Shown in pieces: positions 33,147-45,900 of a DNA stretch of 64,000 nt. This stretch comes from Serripes groenlandicus (Eukaryota; Mollusca; Bivalvia; Cardiida; Cardiidae): contig JASEVX010000008.1 in the NCBI GenBank assembly GCA_031761405.1, positions 42,072,541 to 42,136,540 of the forward strand. Direction: 5' to 3'. How positions within the stretch are numbered: the stretch's first letter is position 1; each line of letters starts with the position of its first letter. The notes beneath the pieces are model-generated. The model was not told the origin of the DNA and ran no database searches. It was given only the letters and a program-made list of their open reading frames with translations. Position numbers and translations under genes: made by a program.

Positions 33147-36100
33147 CACACTTTTGTTTTTAAAACATGCCTGTAAGAAGTGAATAGTACCCTGCAATCA
33201 GCAACTTTTAGCCATATTTGCTTTTCATTCTAAGTATGATTTTGAGTTACTTTTGTTAAAATATAAACAAGATCAGCCTGCATATAACATGCACTCTGGT
33301 CTTGTTTGCTTCTCTTTGATAGGTATAAGCAAACCATATACAATACATTTATATCACACGCTGAAAATCCGTATAAGGGTTGAATTACTGTTATTCAAGT
33401 AATGCTTTCAACAGTCAATTCCTGCAACAATATAGAACAGTGATTATATGTCACAAAACTTAAAATGATCAGTAATTTTAATCGTTTAAAGGTATTTTTA
33501 AATTAATAAGTTTGTCCTATCAAATATTACAAGTAGATCATTCCTGCAGCAGAAACGGGAAAATGCTCTGGTTCTTAGTCAACTTTTTCGAAAAATAATT
33601 TGATTTCTTTATGTCCAGATTAACAATTCAATTCAGATAATTCCATTCATTATATATTTTGAAATTTGAAAATTCTTAAATACCTAATAAGGAAAAGTAT
33701 TACATTTAAAAGAAAAAACATAGACCTACCTTGAGCACTTTTTCCTCTGATGCAGTAATCAAAGTTCTATAAAAAACTCTGTAAAACATGAAATTCTCTT
33801 GTTTATCTAACTAGTGGAAGTGACCATCACTGATTGTGGCTTATAGAGTTCTGCCCATTAATTTACAGTTATTTAGGTGATACAATGTCCCCCTTGCTGT
33901 GCTGACCCTCAACAGGGTGAGTGTATTAAATACACTCACCCTGCCCTAAATAACCAATTATCAAGTAATTGCAAGCCAGATCAAAGAAAACTGAAAAAAA
34001 GTATGATTTGGGGAGGATGTCCAAGGACTGTAAATTATTTTGTCAACCATCATGATGGGTGATTTATTGGAACAGTCAACTTTTATTATCAAACAAGAAA
34101 ACAAATCCTGTATGGACTGCATTCGCTATCATTTTCTACTTTTACTTAACTTGAAATTGATTGTTTTACGTTTACCGACACTAGTCTTAAAATCGTGCAC
34201 ATTTTATTTCTACTACCATTAATTATTTCTAAACAGGACTAGTCCATTTTAGTTTTAATGAGGGACCCTTCACACTTATGAAAATGGTTATGATTTGAAT
34301 TGTATATAAGTTTCAAATCTATTGGAAACTGAGACAAAGTCATGTGTATTATTTTCTCACGAAACAAGTGAAACACATTTTGTTTTGATCTTATTTAAAT
34401 TAAGTTCAACTCGTCAGGTTATTTGGATTGATATACAAGTACGTTAAAGGAAGTCCATTCACTTTAGGTGTCAAGGAATAGTGATTACATGAGCACAGGT
34501 GTCGTTTGGAAACTTGAACAAACAGGGCGGCATTTTCTTTGATCTTTCCCACATGAATGTGACTTACCGGCCACTAAGTAGGTCATTTATGGATCATGTT
34601 TTAAATTTTATAACTCTTTTTTCTTTTCTTTGGAACAAGATTATTAAATTCTGGAATAATTGTGAATTGAAAAGCATATTTGTTGAATATAATTTTCCTG
34701 TAAATCTTTTCCTAAAAGCTTCCTTTTATGCAGTCAGAATTTTGATACGCAATTCTTAAATAAACTTTGAGTATCCGTAATTTTCATTGAGTTTCATTAC
34801 CTATTGACTTAGAATAGGATGTCTTCCCTATCCATTTAGGACACATGGTTTCAAGTTTTTGAACGTAAAAGCGCCCAACTAGTCCTTCAAAGGTTTTCCA
34901 AAACTAATGTAAAAGTTAAAATATTCTTTTCCACTAGCAAGTCGGGCTTGTTTCTTCGCATGTTTGACTATTTCAAAATAAAATCTACTAGTTATTTGCC
35001 GTCGGACTAGTGCTAATTTCGACCACTGCTGTCTGATGTCACAATTAGGTATCCGTAGAAAATAGAAATACTGAGCAATTTCTCCTTTGCCATAATAATT
35101 CCAAAAGTCGTCTGCTGCAAAGGGTCTGTTTTTGAGTAAGGGTTGATATCTCAGGTTTATTTTTCTAAATATTTCAGAATAAAACAGCAATCATTGTGGC
35201 AAAAAAAGATATTGCTTTTCTTTATGAGCAATGTATCCCTTTGTCACAATGTTTTCAAAAGTTGTCTGCTGCATGTGGTAAAAATGCTATTAAAATATCA
35301 CAAACAAATCTACTTTGACAGAAGAAATAGATGATTCATTAGCGATTTTTTTTCCTTCTATGAATGGTACCGTTTAAACGTTAGCGGACCCATTCACAAT
35401 TTTCTGACAGGGTCTGACGGACCCGTTCACAATTCTGGTCATCTACTATAATTTTAACTATTTACCTTCATTTTCTGAAAAAAAAAAAAAAATCTCGACC
35501 CGTTGTTTACAATTTTAAACAAATCGCAACATTTTAGTTCATTTTAGTTTAGTGATATTGAACCGAATAAAATATTTAACGAAATAATTATATATCTTAT
35601 TCATACAAAAAGTATAGGGAGTTGCGTGATATTTCGAATAATTTGTTTCTACCCATTTCGTCAAGTCAATTTAACCGCGTGTGGAAAGAAAGAAAATGCC
35701 GGACGATTAAAATGTATCGCTGATGTGATGCATATTTTTGAGACTCAATTCAATGTTTAGACATGATCTATTTAATCGTTACATTAGCTGTCTATGATGT
35801 AAACATCATGATAACGTTGATCGCGGCAGTCGGATAAATGTGGAAGGACAAATACCTATTGAAGACGAATGCATAGCTAAAGCGTCTCGTTGATGCCGAT
35901 TAAAACTTACTTGATAAAACCATCTAGCTTGTAGTGTAAGCCTTATATAAACAGACAACGTAATATCATTCAGTAGATCTATCATAGCTGTAATTTTTTA
36001 ATTCAGTTTTATTAAAAAATATAGGTAACTATAGATAAGGTAACCTTTGCTTTCGTAAACAAATACCATATTTTACTTTTTTGCAATTACCACTCTTTAG

Positions 36101-36190
36101 CATACATGTTGTTTTGTAAATGTTTAGCTTATATAAAATGATTCGTCATCTTTTAAAGGTGTTCCATGAATGGCCTTATCATTGTTTCGT
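33147..36190. other. No gene; small repeats
   Basis: Only two structures stand out: a near-perfect palindrome cagggtgagtgtatt/aatacactcaccctg at 33913-33943, and a decayed piggyBac-like MITE at about 35105-35300. The short open frames have no support. Confidence 0.5.
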
Positions 36191-36194
36191 TGTG

Positions 36195-36440
36195 TAATTG
36201 ATTTGAGTTTAACGCAAGTCATATCGCGGTGGCCAGTTCACCTACTCATGTTTTTCTGGCTTTCCCACCAGTACTCCACACAAAAGACTTTACAAGCAAC
36301 TGGCTGCTTTCAACATAGACTGTTAGCCCATTGGCGCCCGATGAATGACGCTTTTCACAGTGACTTTTGTCAAACGTCGGAAAGAATGTTGGCCGAGCTT
36401 GGATTCGAACTCATAACACGGGATTGTAATTATATGTTAC
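36195..36440 (-). mobile_element. tRNA-derived SINE, minus strand
   Basis: Reversed tail gagtttaacgc at 36203, 'ggctttcccaccagtactcc', 'gtgacttttgtcaaacgtcgg' (in part) and a B box ggattcgaactc near 36410. The tRNA head is incomplete. Confidence 0.75.
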
Positions 36441-36570
36441 TCCTTTGATATAAAAATACCATATTGTATTAAGCACAAATCCATATAAATACAACACCTT
36501 AAAAGGTTAGTCTTTCTCACGGTTTATGTTATTTGTTTATGGATCTGTGTGTCTCTCTATGTATTTATTA

Positions 36571-36690
36571 ATGTGTGTGTGTGTGTGTGATTTCGTTTTG
36601 CGTGTGTGTGTGTGTGTGTGTGTGTCTCTCTCTCCACCTCTCTCTGTTTATGTCTGTATATCTCTCTTTCCCCCCTCTCTCTCTCCTTGC
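36571..36690 (+). repeat. (GT)n then (CT)n microsatellite
   Basis: Two gt runs split by tttcgttttgc, then ct-rich sequence with a short C run. Confidence 0.9.
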
Positions 36691-36724
36691 CACACACAAA
36701 TTCGAGATTAATGTGTAACATTAT

Positions 36725-36867
36725 ATAAATATCACAATCCTGTGAGGGCGCTATTAAAAATTGTCAACCCGAGAGAAATAATGTTGACCGAGGCAACGCC
36801 GAGGTCAACATTATTTTTCGAAGATTTACAATTTTTAATAGCGGCCTCACAGGAATGTGATATTTAT
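36725..36867. repeat. 143-bp near-perfect palindrome (foldback MITE)
   Basis: Forty-base arms (ataaatatcaca...taaaaattgt and its complement) differ at about two positions. An inner hairpin aataatgttgacc/ggtcaacattatt surrounds gaggcaacgccga. No clear target duplication. Confidence 0.85.
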
Positions 36868-37557
36868 TTTATTATATGATTTTTTTTTTCTTTCTGAAAT
36901 TAAGTTTTAAATTTTAATCTTAACAAGAAATATTTTTAAAAAAGATAAACGGCGATCAATATGAGAAAACACTAACAAATGTAACATGTGCATATTATTT
37001 GATATTTTATCATACTTATTAGAATGACAGAAAACAATAACGTTAAATATGTAATATTTGGTTTATAAATGTTTTAGTTCATACACTTTGGTTTTGATAT
37101 GAATGAGAGAGGAAAACAAGTTTGCCTCCGCCGGGAAGCGAACCACAAACCTTTTACTTGAGAATCCAAGTCAACATCCATTACACTAGCGCGACATGAC
37201 GTTCATATCGTTCAAGGCCGAGAATTTATCAGATGACTGGAGATTACGCGAGGCTCCCAAGAGGTGTATTATGTAACATAGTATAACTTTCATTTGGCGA
37301 TAAATAACTGAAAACTTATCATGTTTCAAAAATAATTAATATTTTGCTCTTAAATATTATATATCATACGTTTTCACTGATGTTTTTCACTGAAATTTAT
37401 TTCTTAAGGAAAACAATTAAAAGTTAGTATGTAGAACATTTCATTTTAAAACTTCACCTCATTGGTGCCTCTCGTAGGATCGCCAACTTAACTATGAACC
37501 AAACTAGCTTCCGTGAACTCATATACAAATTAATTCAACATATGTACCTGGTACTTA

Positions 37558-38290
37558 CTTTTGCCAGGGACAAAGATAAGAGGGATAATTAACTAAATTG
37601 TATCAAAATTAACTAAATTGTATCAAACATATTTCACCCGTCCCGACATTTGTAGCAAGTACAATTCAATAATTATTGGAGATATGACAATAATATAAGT
37701 TGTCTTTTCTGAAAGTTCAACATGCTTCTATGCCAATAGGTAGCACTATTTGCAAACATTACCATTTCTGATTATCTCTGATCTATTTGAATTGTGTCAG
37801 ACCATTAATGATTGCGTCGGCATTGTGAAAAAGGCTGTGTTCAAACTACAGATAATTGCATTTTTTTTTTATCTGTTACTTAAGGTGACATTTCAAGCTT
37901 TCAGAATATAAATATTTTGTATGCGTACCATATATAACTTCAAAGTTTTATTTGCTACAAAATGTGGAATTTAGAACAATCTCGTTTCTTCGCGTGATAT
38001 TTTAACCCTTTCTCGCATACGACATATCTGCAGCAGACGACTTTGAAAACATATAGAAAAAATATGGAAAATCTCTGAAAAATAAGGTATAATTACTGAA
38101 TAGAGTTACAAATATTGTGTAAAAAGTAGAAACTGCTCATTTTGAGCAATTTCTTCTTTTGCCACAATGTTTTCCAAAGTCGCCTACAGACGCATTTTGA
38201 CGAATCTGCATGAGGGAAAGGGTTGACAGACAACAGTTTTATAAGGAGAGTTGCTTATCTCTCTTATTGACGTTCCTCTTTGTGCCACAG
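37558..38290 (+). repeat. Diverged third copy of a gene 1/2 intron segment
   Basis: It shares with 49140-49545 (and 5230-5550) 'aactaaattgtatc', 'atatttca(c)ccg/tgtcc', 'tttgctacaaaatgtggaattt' (in part) and 'gagttgcttatctctctta'. No exon lies nearby, so it is either a dispersed repeat or a leftover of a third duplication. Confidence 0.6.
38006..38222. mobile_element. piggyBac-like MITE
   Basis: TTAA at 38002-38005 and a mutated ttga at 38223-38226. Ends are cccttt(c)tcgca and tgagggaaaggg. The homologous sequence around 49470 lacks it and reads gatatttcaacc. Confidence 0.8.
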
Positions 38291-38379
38291 GTGCCAGTCT
38301 CGTTTAAAATATAAAAATAGCATTTGACTATATATTGAAAAAGGCTATTTTTATATTTTGAACGAGACTGGCTCCTGTG
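38286..38379. mobile_element. 94-bp hAT-like MITE with 8-bp target duplication
   Basis: CTTTGTGC flanks it at 38278-38285 and 38380-38387. Terminal repeats cacaggtgccagtctcgtt and its near complement make up most of the element; 8-bp duplications are the hAT signature. Confidence 0.85.
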
Positions 38380-38499
38380 CTTTGTGCCAAAGCCTTTATT
38401 TGACCTTTGATATGTCACGGTGTAAAATATATAGGACGTTTATTCGCCACTCGCAAAAACATTCATTAGGAAGTTCATCAGATCAAAATTAGCGCTTTA

Positions 38500-38690
38500 T
38501 CTCTTTACCAAAGCCATAAATTCTGCAGCAAACCACTTCGAAATCATTCGGGCAAAACGATCGCAAATCTTATTTAATGACAGTATAATTATTGAATGAA
38601 TTAAAGACATTATGGCGAAAGGAAATTGCCATAATGGTGTTAAAAGACGTCCGCTACATACGCGACTTCTTCGTATAAGAAAGTGTTAAT
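38500..38690. mobile_element. Decayed piggyBac-like MITE
   Basis: 'ttctgcagcaaaccacttcg', 'cagtataattattgaatg' and 'ataagaaagtgttaa' follow the family order; ends eroded. Confidence 0.5.
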
Positions 38691-38754
38691 ACCAAAACCT
38701 TATTTTTTGCAACATGCAACATGCACAAGCATAGACATACTTCATCGGGGTTGC

Positions 38755-39035
38755 TCTTTGAAAAATATTGATTTATTGATTGTTTGGTCTTTTATGACGC
38801 TTTGAACAATTGTTCAGTTATATCACGGCGTTTTCTGTGTAAGTTACCAGTACTACTGGTCCATTTATCCTGAAAACAGCCAGCTAGTCGTAATGCTAGG
38901 CTCGCAACCCTGAGCGCCAAGGAGGGCAGCCATTTATACCATTTTAAAGTCGTTAGTATGACTCGCCCGGGGATCGAACCCGCGACCACCCGCATCCCAG
39001 GCGGACACTCTACTACTATACCATCGCGACGTTCT
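38755..39035 (-). mobile_element. tRNA-derived SINE, minus strand
   Basis: On the minus strand the head has an A box-like tggtatagtagtagagtg and a B box gggttcgatcccc (about 38970). The body matches 16810-17100; the tail is at 'attgattgtttggtc'. Confidence 0.8.
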
Positions 39036-39795
39036 CTGTGAAAACAAACAAGGGCACTTGCGAGACAAGTGGAGACTTATATCATTCTGCAGGTTCGGGC
39101 GGTTTGACCTGGCTCTACACTGTCGGCCATTTAGTCACATTTACGCTAATGTTGGTTTTCGTGGACACCGCTCAAATTTTATGTTCGTTTGATGCATTTG
39201 AATAGATTATTTGCTGTGTTCGGTCATCTCAGATTATGACATTCCCCAATGGAGTTAAGACCATTAAATGTGTATGTGTGTACATGACGTTAATCGTATT
39301 TACATTTATTAAGATGATACATTTTCTTCAACAATCTTCTGTTGGGAAGGCTAATTGATTTTCTTTGCAAATTGAGCAATATTAATCTGACCCGTTTTTA
39401 TTTTATGTTTTTAAATGTATTTCTACAATATTTTCTGGTGACTGTTTTACAACGATTGCTCTCCATCGTAGGCCTACGTCAAACTATAAGAAGTAGATGG
39501 TCTTGCTTCGCATTAAAATTATTAATTCGATCCGTTGACTTTATTTAGGTGTTGCACACGAACAATAATAAATGTCAAAGCCTTTTGTCAATAGAATGAA
39601 CTATGTTATTAATAACCAACTTATTAAGCCCATTACAATACAAAATGGTAAATAAGGTATATGATACAAGACATAAACAAATTCCTAAGAATGGCAACAC
39701 TACCAGGTGTCCCATTACAATGACAATAATACGCTTAAAAAACACTAAATCAAAAACGTCACACGAAAACCGACCGTCTTATGTTTTTTAATTAA

Positions 39796-40275
39796 TTCTT
39801 TCAGCGCCGAATTTCCTAAAGAAGTTATAAATTACACTTGCTGATGTCATGATAAATGGACTAGTATAACTGGGAAATTACCAAGGGAACGCCGTGAAAT
39901 AACTTAAAAAAAAAGGTGAAAGCGGCTTAACATACCAACAAAAACAAACACACAATAGAATACTCTTCAACGTTCAAAATCGGGCGACTCCATTTCTCGT
40001 GTAACAAGATTTATTGAAATATTTTGATAACTAAAGGGCAAACAATGCTGATTTCATGTGAAACAGCTCGTTACGAGCTGACTCCCCTGAATTTGTATTG
40101 TTTGCAAAAACATCAATATTGCCATGTTAAACATTGGGCGACTCCATTTCTCGAGAAGTAAGGGTTTTTGGATTATTTTGATAACTAAAAGGCAAACAAT
40201 GCTGTTTTCGGGTGAGACACACCTGAATCTGTATTGTTTGCAAAATCATCAATACAGCCATTGGCGCTGAAAGGG
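39796..40275. mobile_element. Second piggyBac-like MITE family
   Basis: TTAA at 39792-39795 and 40276-40279. Ends are ttctttcagcgcc and ggcgctgaaaggg. Inside are a SINE 3' fragment (about 39838-39945) and two tandem units of about 155 bases, each starting gggcgactccatttctcg (39979 and 40137). Confidence 0.7.
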
Positions 40276-40279
40276 TTAA

Positions 40280-41973
40280 GGAAAAGATACTTTACAACCT
40301 GATCATGAACAGGGTATAGCCTGATCAGACTAAGGGATCGCAAAGGCCCGAAAGTCAATTAAGCACATAAAAAACCGAAAAGCTTGTTTTCGTATGATGC
40401 GTCACAAAAAAGTGTTTAACAAGAGAAAAGCCGATTTAGGAAATAAGAACCAAAGATGATGGTTAGTCTTTGGTTTATTGTTATAAAGCTAACGGCTATT
40501 TATGAATGTTTTTATTGGAGGTTTTATTATTATTTTTATTTCATCATAAAATAAATACGTTCAAAAGTGATTAACAAACAAATACACGTATAATCAATCT
40601 ATAAAAAGCTACAACTAATACAATGCAACACTAAAGCAGTATGATCAGTGGTATATCTACAGAATGCTAACAACTGTTACAATCTGTTAAAAACACAGCT
40701 TATAAAGCGGACAAATAAAGCCTTGTTTTTATAAAAACAATTAGTTCCGATATATGTCAATAAAGAAGTGGGTCTTCAGGGCTCTTTTAAAAGAAGCAGA
40801 CGTGTCACAGTCCCTTATTCCTGATGGAGGAGAACTCCATAGCATTAGCATTAGGCTTAAAAACAAATGTACCAGTCATCTTTTGCGTCTATCTTTGTAT
40901 GCCGTTTTACGGCGCTGTCAACATTTATTTCAGGCATTTCCGTGAAAGTCAAGTGCTACGTTAACCGATTGATAAAAAGGGAATTTTACCATTTTATGAC
41001 CCGGCTTGGAATCGAAAACCGTGGACGCTCTATAACTACAATTTCGAGGAATCAGTATGTTGTACCTATAAAGAGTACACATTTGCACGCGCTTGTAGTG
41101 TTTGTTGTCATACCCTTCGGCTGTTGCTTCCAATACATGTATGTTTTTACCCTTTTCCATTTGTATACTCAGCATGCGACCTTTGAAAATAGTGTTGCAA
41201 TGTTTAGAAGTTGCTCATAATGAACTCTATTAATAGGCGGAGAATTGTCATATAGTTTTCAAAGTGGACTGCTTCAAATGTATTTATACGGAAAGAAAGG
41301 GCTTAATAGTAGACATTGTTATCACAAGTATTCTCTTGAGACACGATCCCCGTGTGCACCTGTATGCCGAACAGGGAAGATCCTGATTAATCTGCGCGGA
41401 TTCGCAGATCTGGTTCCTCGATATCCTCTGAAATTCCGACGGTCGATTTTCGTATGACCTGGTACAGATATTCTTTAAGAGAAACGGATACATGTATCGT
41501 TACTGTAAGAACGGATTAATTAAATATGATTAGATACTTATTGTCCAATCACGTCTTTTGTATTCATAAAACGGTTACTGGATGACAGCCATGTACTTTT
41601 TAGTACATGGTAAACGCTTGAGGTTTTCGGAAAAGCGAAGGAAATAGGAAGAGAAAGACATTCACGTACATGCATGTTGTGTTGGAAGTTTTAATTATTA
41701 TTTATTTCGTGCTAGTCGTTGTGTCTTTAGAACAGACTTAGCACTGCCTTTGCACATTTCGGTCGGGTTTACACGTCTTCACTTATTTAAGCAGAAGTGC
41801 TAATTGCATGTAGTTCGCAAACATACATTCTGTAATGTCAGGTATTTGCATCTGGTAAAGATACAGAAAGAATGTTTGACCAAGGGAAATTTTTTAAATT
41901 TCAACATGATTAATCTGTAGTAGTAATTATTTTTTATTTTACTTTGAACTTCAGCAACATATCTAGAAGAAAT
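40280..41973. other. Gene 2 upstream region; nothing firmly recognised
   Basis: No coding similarity. A short 'gatcctgattaatctgcgcgg' block near 41380 belongs to the tggactctgcg repeat type. A weak TATA-like tatttaag lies at about 41784, roughly 190 bases before the gene 2 ATG. Promoter not established. Confidence 0.35.
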
Positions 41974-42953
41974 ATGAAAGCATTTAATTTTTCAAATACA
42001 TATCTGCTTGGTATGTTGTTTTGCGCATGCGTTATTGTCTTTTCTACTGTTGATAATGAAGGGAATGGCATAGCAAATACCGGACACAACGGACGACTTT
42101 CTCATACAACAAACAGAGATATCAAGGGAGAAAGAACAACAACGTTTATCACGCATCCAGGATAAACATTAGACGAAACAGAAGATCCATATCAAACGGA
42201 ACAGACAACGGGGAAACTCGACACTCTAAATGAAACCCGTACTCTTAAAAGCACTGTTCAAACGGCAACGCACAAAAAGTCAACCGGAGTGCCTTTAGTT
42301 GAAGGACTTAATGAAGCAGCGACTAATATAATGCTAACGACGACGTATACTGAATACGATTATACTCCAAATTCTGCTGTTGTATCTGTCTACATATCGC
42401 CAGAGACAAAACTGATATCAGACCGACTGTTGCAGTTGTATACCGAAAATGAAACAATTGGTTTGATAGCTTTAGCAGTGTCTGGTATTTGTCCGGAATG
42501 GATACCGTGTTTTAACACCTTACAGATTCACTCCACCGTGCAAACGGATACCAGTTGCTGCATGAACTGTCAGTGCGACGATTCCTGTATCTCCACGTGG
42601 AATTGTTGTCCAGGCTATGAGTCTAAGTATATACAGGGACAGCAAAACCAAGACCTAGAATTCTCACCTATATGTTTCAATACGGCCATGCTCACTAATA
42701 AAACAAAAGTAATCAAACATTCACCCTACTATTATATGGTGGCTAGTTGTCCGGACAACACCCCACAGGATCTCAAAAACAAATGTTCCGCCGTGTTGCA
42801 AAATGAAGAAACGAATCATGAGTTTATCCATGCCTTTTCGGACATTATACCGGTGACAGATGATGTAACAGTCACTAACTTTCTAAACGCACATTGTGCA
42901 ACTTGTAATGGCATAACGAATGAAAACCTGATCTTTTGGAAAGCCGAGTTTGC
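41974..42953 (+). CDS. Gene 2, exon A: signal peptide, Thr-rich linker, SMB-like domain; one in-frame stop
   Basis: Starts MKAFNFSN followed by a hydrophobic stretch (LLGMLFCACVIVF), a signal peptide by appearance. A Thr-rich, low-complexity linker follows. A TAA at 42163-42165 (codon 64) interrupts the otherwise open frame, which continues in the same frame to a gtaagt donor at 42954. After a CPEWIPC pair comes the cluster CCMNCQCDDSC...NCCPG (about 42556-42612), a somatomedin-B-like pattern of paired cysteines. The exon then ends with HCATCNG and FWKAEFA. It exits in phase 2, which fits exon B. Several NET/NKT sequons suggest an extracellular glycoprotein. The next in-frame ATG (42331) would lack the signal peptide. 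The stop may be a null allele, a sequence error or true pseudogenisation. Confidence 0.8.
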
Positions 42954-45900
42954 GTAAGTATCAATCTTTATTTATCGACGGTAAACCATATAACCGTTTT
43001 CACGATATGATCTTGATTCTAATATATATATAGGTGCTACCTATTTACGAAAAAACGCAAGATAATTATAAACAAAAATGAAAGAACATACTTTGGCCAT
43101 ACAAAAAGGATTTATAAGTAATTGACTAGACAATAATAATGTTAATGTCATGTTTCTTGCATTATCAAAACATATTTGGAATTCGTATTGCTGTCGTCTA
43201 TTATTACGAACAGAAAATAATAAAGTAAAAACTTTCAGAAAATCAAGTTATACATTTATAATGAACGAGGTTAAAACATGAGGGCCAAGATGATCCTTAA
43301 TCGATCACCTGCATTATGGTAAAGAAGCAAATAGATCAGCCCTTTTCTGATGCCATCTGGCGACTTAAAAAAATGATTAAAAAGACGACAATAATTTTCA
43401 ATCTGTGTTTTACGTCTGCCTTTTATACATATCCAAAACGGCGGCCCCCATGGATTTTTCCAGTTTCATTTCAGAAAGCTTCATGGATTATTGAAAAAAA
43501 AAAAAAAAAAAAAAATTCTCACACCTGTTAACTATAAGCGAAAAAACCCATTCATGTTTTTTTTTCGTATTAATTGCGTAATGGCGAAGTACATTGTACG
43601 CGTCTGAAACAAACTGTTCTGTTATTTAAAATATGTATACGTATAAGTATGTGGCTACTACTAATTTTTTGTTAAATTGTGTGAATCATAAAAGGTCACC
43701 GTGGTTCTTTTGTTTGACTAGGTGCAGTCAAAAGAAACATCAAAATGATAATAATAATAATGAGAAAAATAATGATAATAAGAAGAAAATAAATAATAGT
43801 AATAATACTAAGAAAATAATAATATATAAGTGTTTGCTATTGCAGTGAAGTTTATGTCTTAAGGCGATGGGCCCATCCCGTACGTCATTTATTCATACTC
43901 AATCTACTAGTAGTTGAGAAAATGTTATGTATAGTTGCATGTCTTTAGCCTACAGTATACGCTATGTAATATACTGATTTCCACTGTGTCGATACAACTT
44001 TAAGCTTGTGTTCCATCGCGTCTCTTATTTTTTACTCATGTCGTTACGACGTTCAAGAACATGTTTTGCTAATCGAAATAAAATATTCCTAAATTCGTCC
44101 TACAGAATAAAATATTTCAAGGTGCATGTTGGTGTCATTCCAGCCCTCACAATAATTCAAAAAGATAAACGTTTTTACGTCATACATTGTATAAATGTTA
44201 ATGTGCGCACATATATGTTATTTCTTACGTGATGATGTTGGTTTTCTCACATGTATTGACATTTCACCCATCATTTACCAACGAAATGGCAACCAATAAG
44301 AAGGGAAATTACAGATAAAAAGTGGAAGAAATTCTGACAAACTTGATGGAACAAACAGATGTATACTAATTAATGTTTATCCAAGGTGAATTTTGTGTGA
44401 GATAAATGGTCCGTTCGGTAATCTGTTATAACCGACTCTTAAATATTTCAATTGCCAACTCATGACGGTTTATAACACAATGAAATCCATTTGAATGTTA
44501 TTCAATAACAAGCAGTGAGATATTGGGAAACATCAGGAAATTGAAACTCGATATATATGATTCAACGCTTAGTGCGTTGAAGCGTCAGTAAACCAATGCA
44601 TTGACGCTTTTATCGAGAATTATATTGTGGTGTTTATTTATCATCGAACTTACTTATACTCTATCCTGGGTGATATTCACTCACTTTTATTATTATGCAC
44701 AAATGAGTCATCGAATACGATATGATATTGACTTTCTGCCATTCCCTGTCAATTTTGTTTCGAACTGTCACTTGACAGTCCTTTTATTTATTAGCATACA
44801 CTATTTACATAGGTAACACATTTCTCAGTAACTGTAAACTTTTTAAAAACAAAAAGAAAACAAAGGATATTTTCCAATAATGGCATTGTCTTTTCCTGTC
44901 GTATTCGTCGTTAATAGTATCATTATATGATCAAAATATCATCATTTCAACAGGTAAATTAATTCAATAAATGCCAATATTACATATATACTGAGATAAT
45001 TTATAGCAATGTGCAGGGACATGAAAACTCATGATTTCCTGGAAAGAACTTATTCCAATGGGATATTATCCTTTGCACGGGAGGTATGAAATGACGTAAT
45101 ATATTACGTCATCATCGACGTCATATTACATTTTTGTGGCGATTGGTTTGACAATCGCCACAATGCTAACAGAAACAACAACAACGAAAAATATTTACAT
45201 AGTCGGTTTTGAACAATCGGTTGATATTTATTTTTTCTTACTGCAAACTAATTTACTCACATCCGTTATAGTTCAATCATTGATGCAGAGACGTGATTAA
45301 TAATAATTATGTCAGTGCAACTTTGGTACCGGATTGTTACTAATATTTGAGTTTTATCGAGACATTATCTACATAGAGTTAAAATATGTAAATATTATCT
45401 TCGTCATGATTGGGCAGATAATAAATATCATTGCGCGTTCTATCTGCCTTGCAAATAACTCTGATGATACCCAAATCTGGAAATTCCAAAAGGTTCTATA
45501 AATAGCTCGCGATACTGGTTATCTCACTATTATAAACGCTTTATTGTGTAGTTGTTTAAATATATGAAAGCGTCTAGATGATAAGACTGGTTTACAAAGG
45601 TTTCAAGGACACACGATGTCAGTGTGTACACACGTTATGTATACACGTCTGCACGTTCTAGAGTCAGTTATCAATCAATGCTGAAAGTGTAGTCTAATTT
45701 AGTTTGGAGATCGAGCATTATATTATATGCCTATATTTTTTATAAATTGAACAGTTTGGCAAATATTGAAATTGTGCTTTTTGAGCATGTATTGTGTTTG
45801 TTTTTGCACTCACATTATTCGAAGCAGTTTAACAACCTCAGAGACATATAAATACACTGTTTATATGTCTCTGACAACCCTCAATCATGCAATGTGAAGG

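Noticed and set aside
40754..41220. Overlapping plus-strand frames of 63 and 117 codons
   Set aside because: No recognisable motifs, no splice sites of note, and both strands are open; insufficient evidence for a gene.
41784..41791. TATA-like tatttaag upstream of gene 2
   Set aside because: Such motifs are frequent in AT-rich DNA and no initiator or conserved partner was found; mentioned only under the upstream region.
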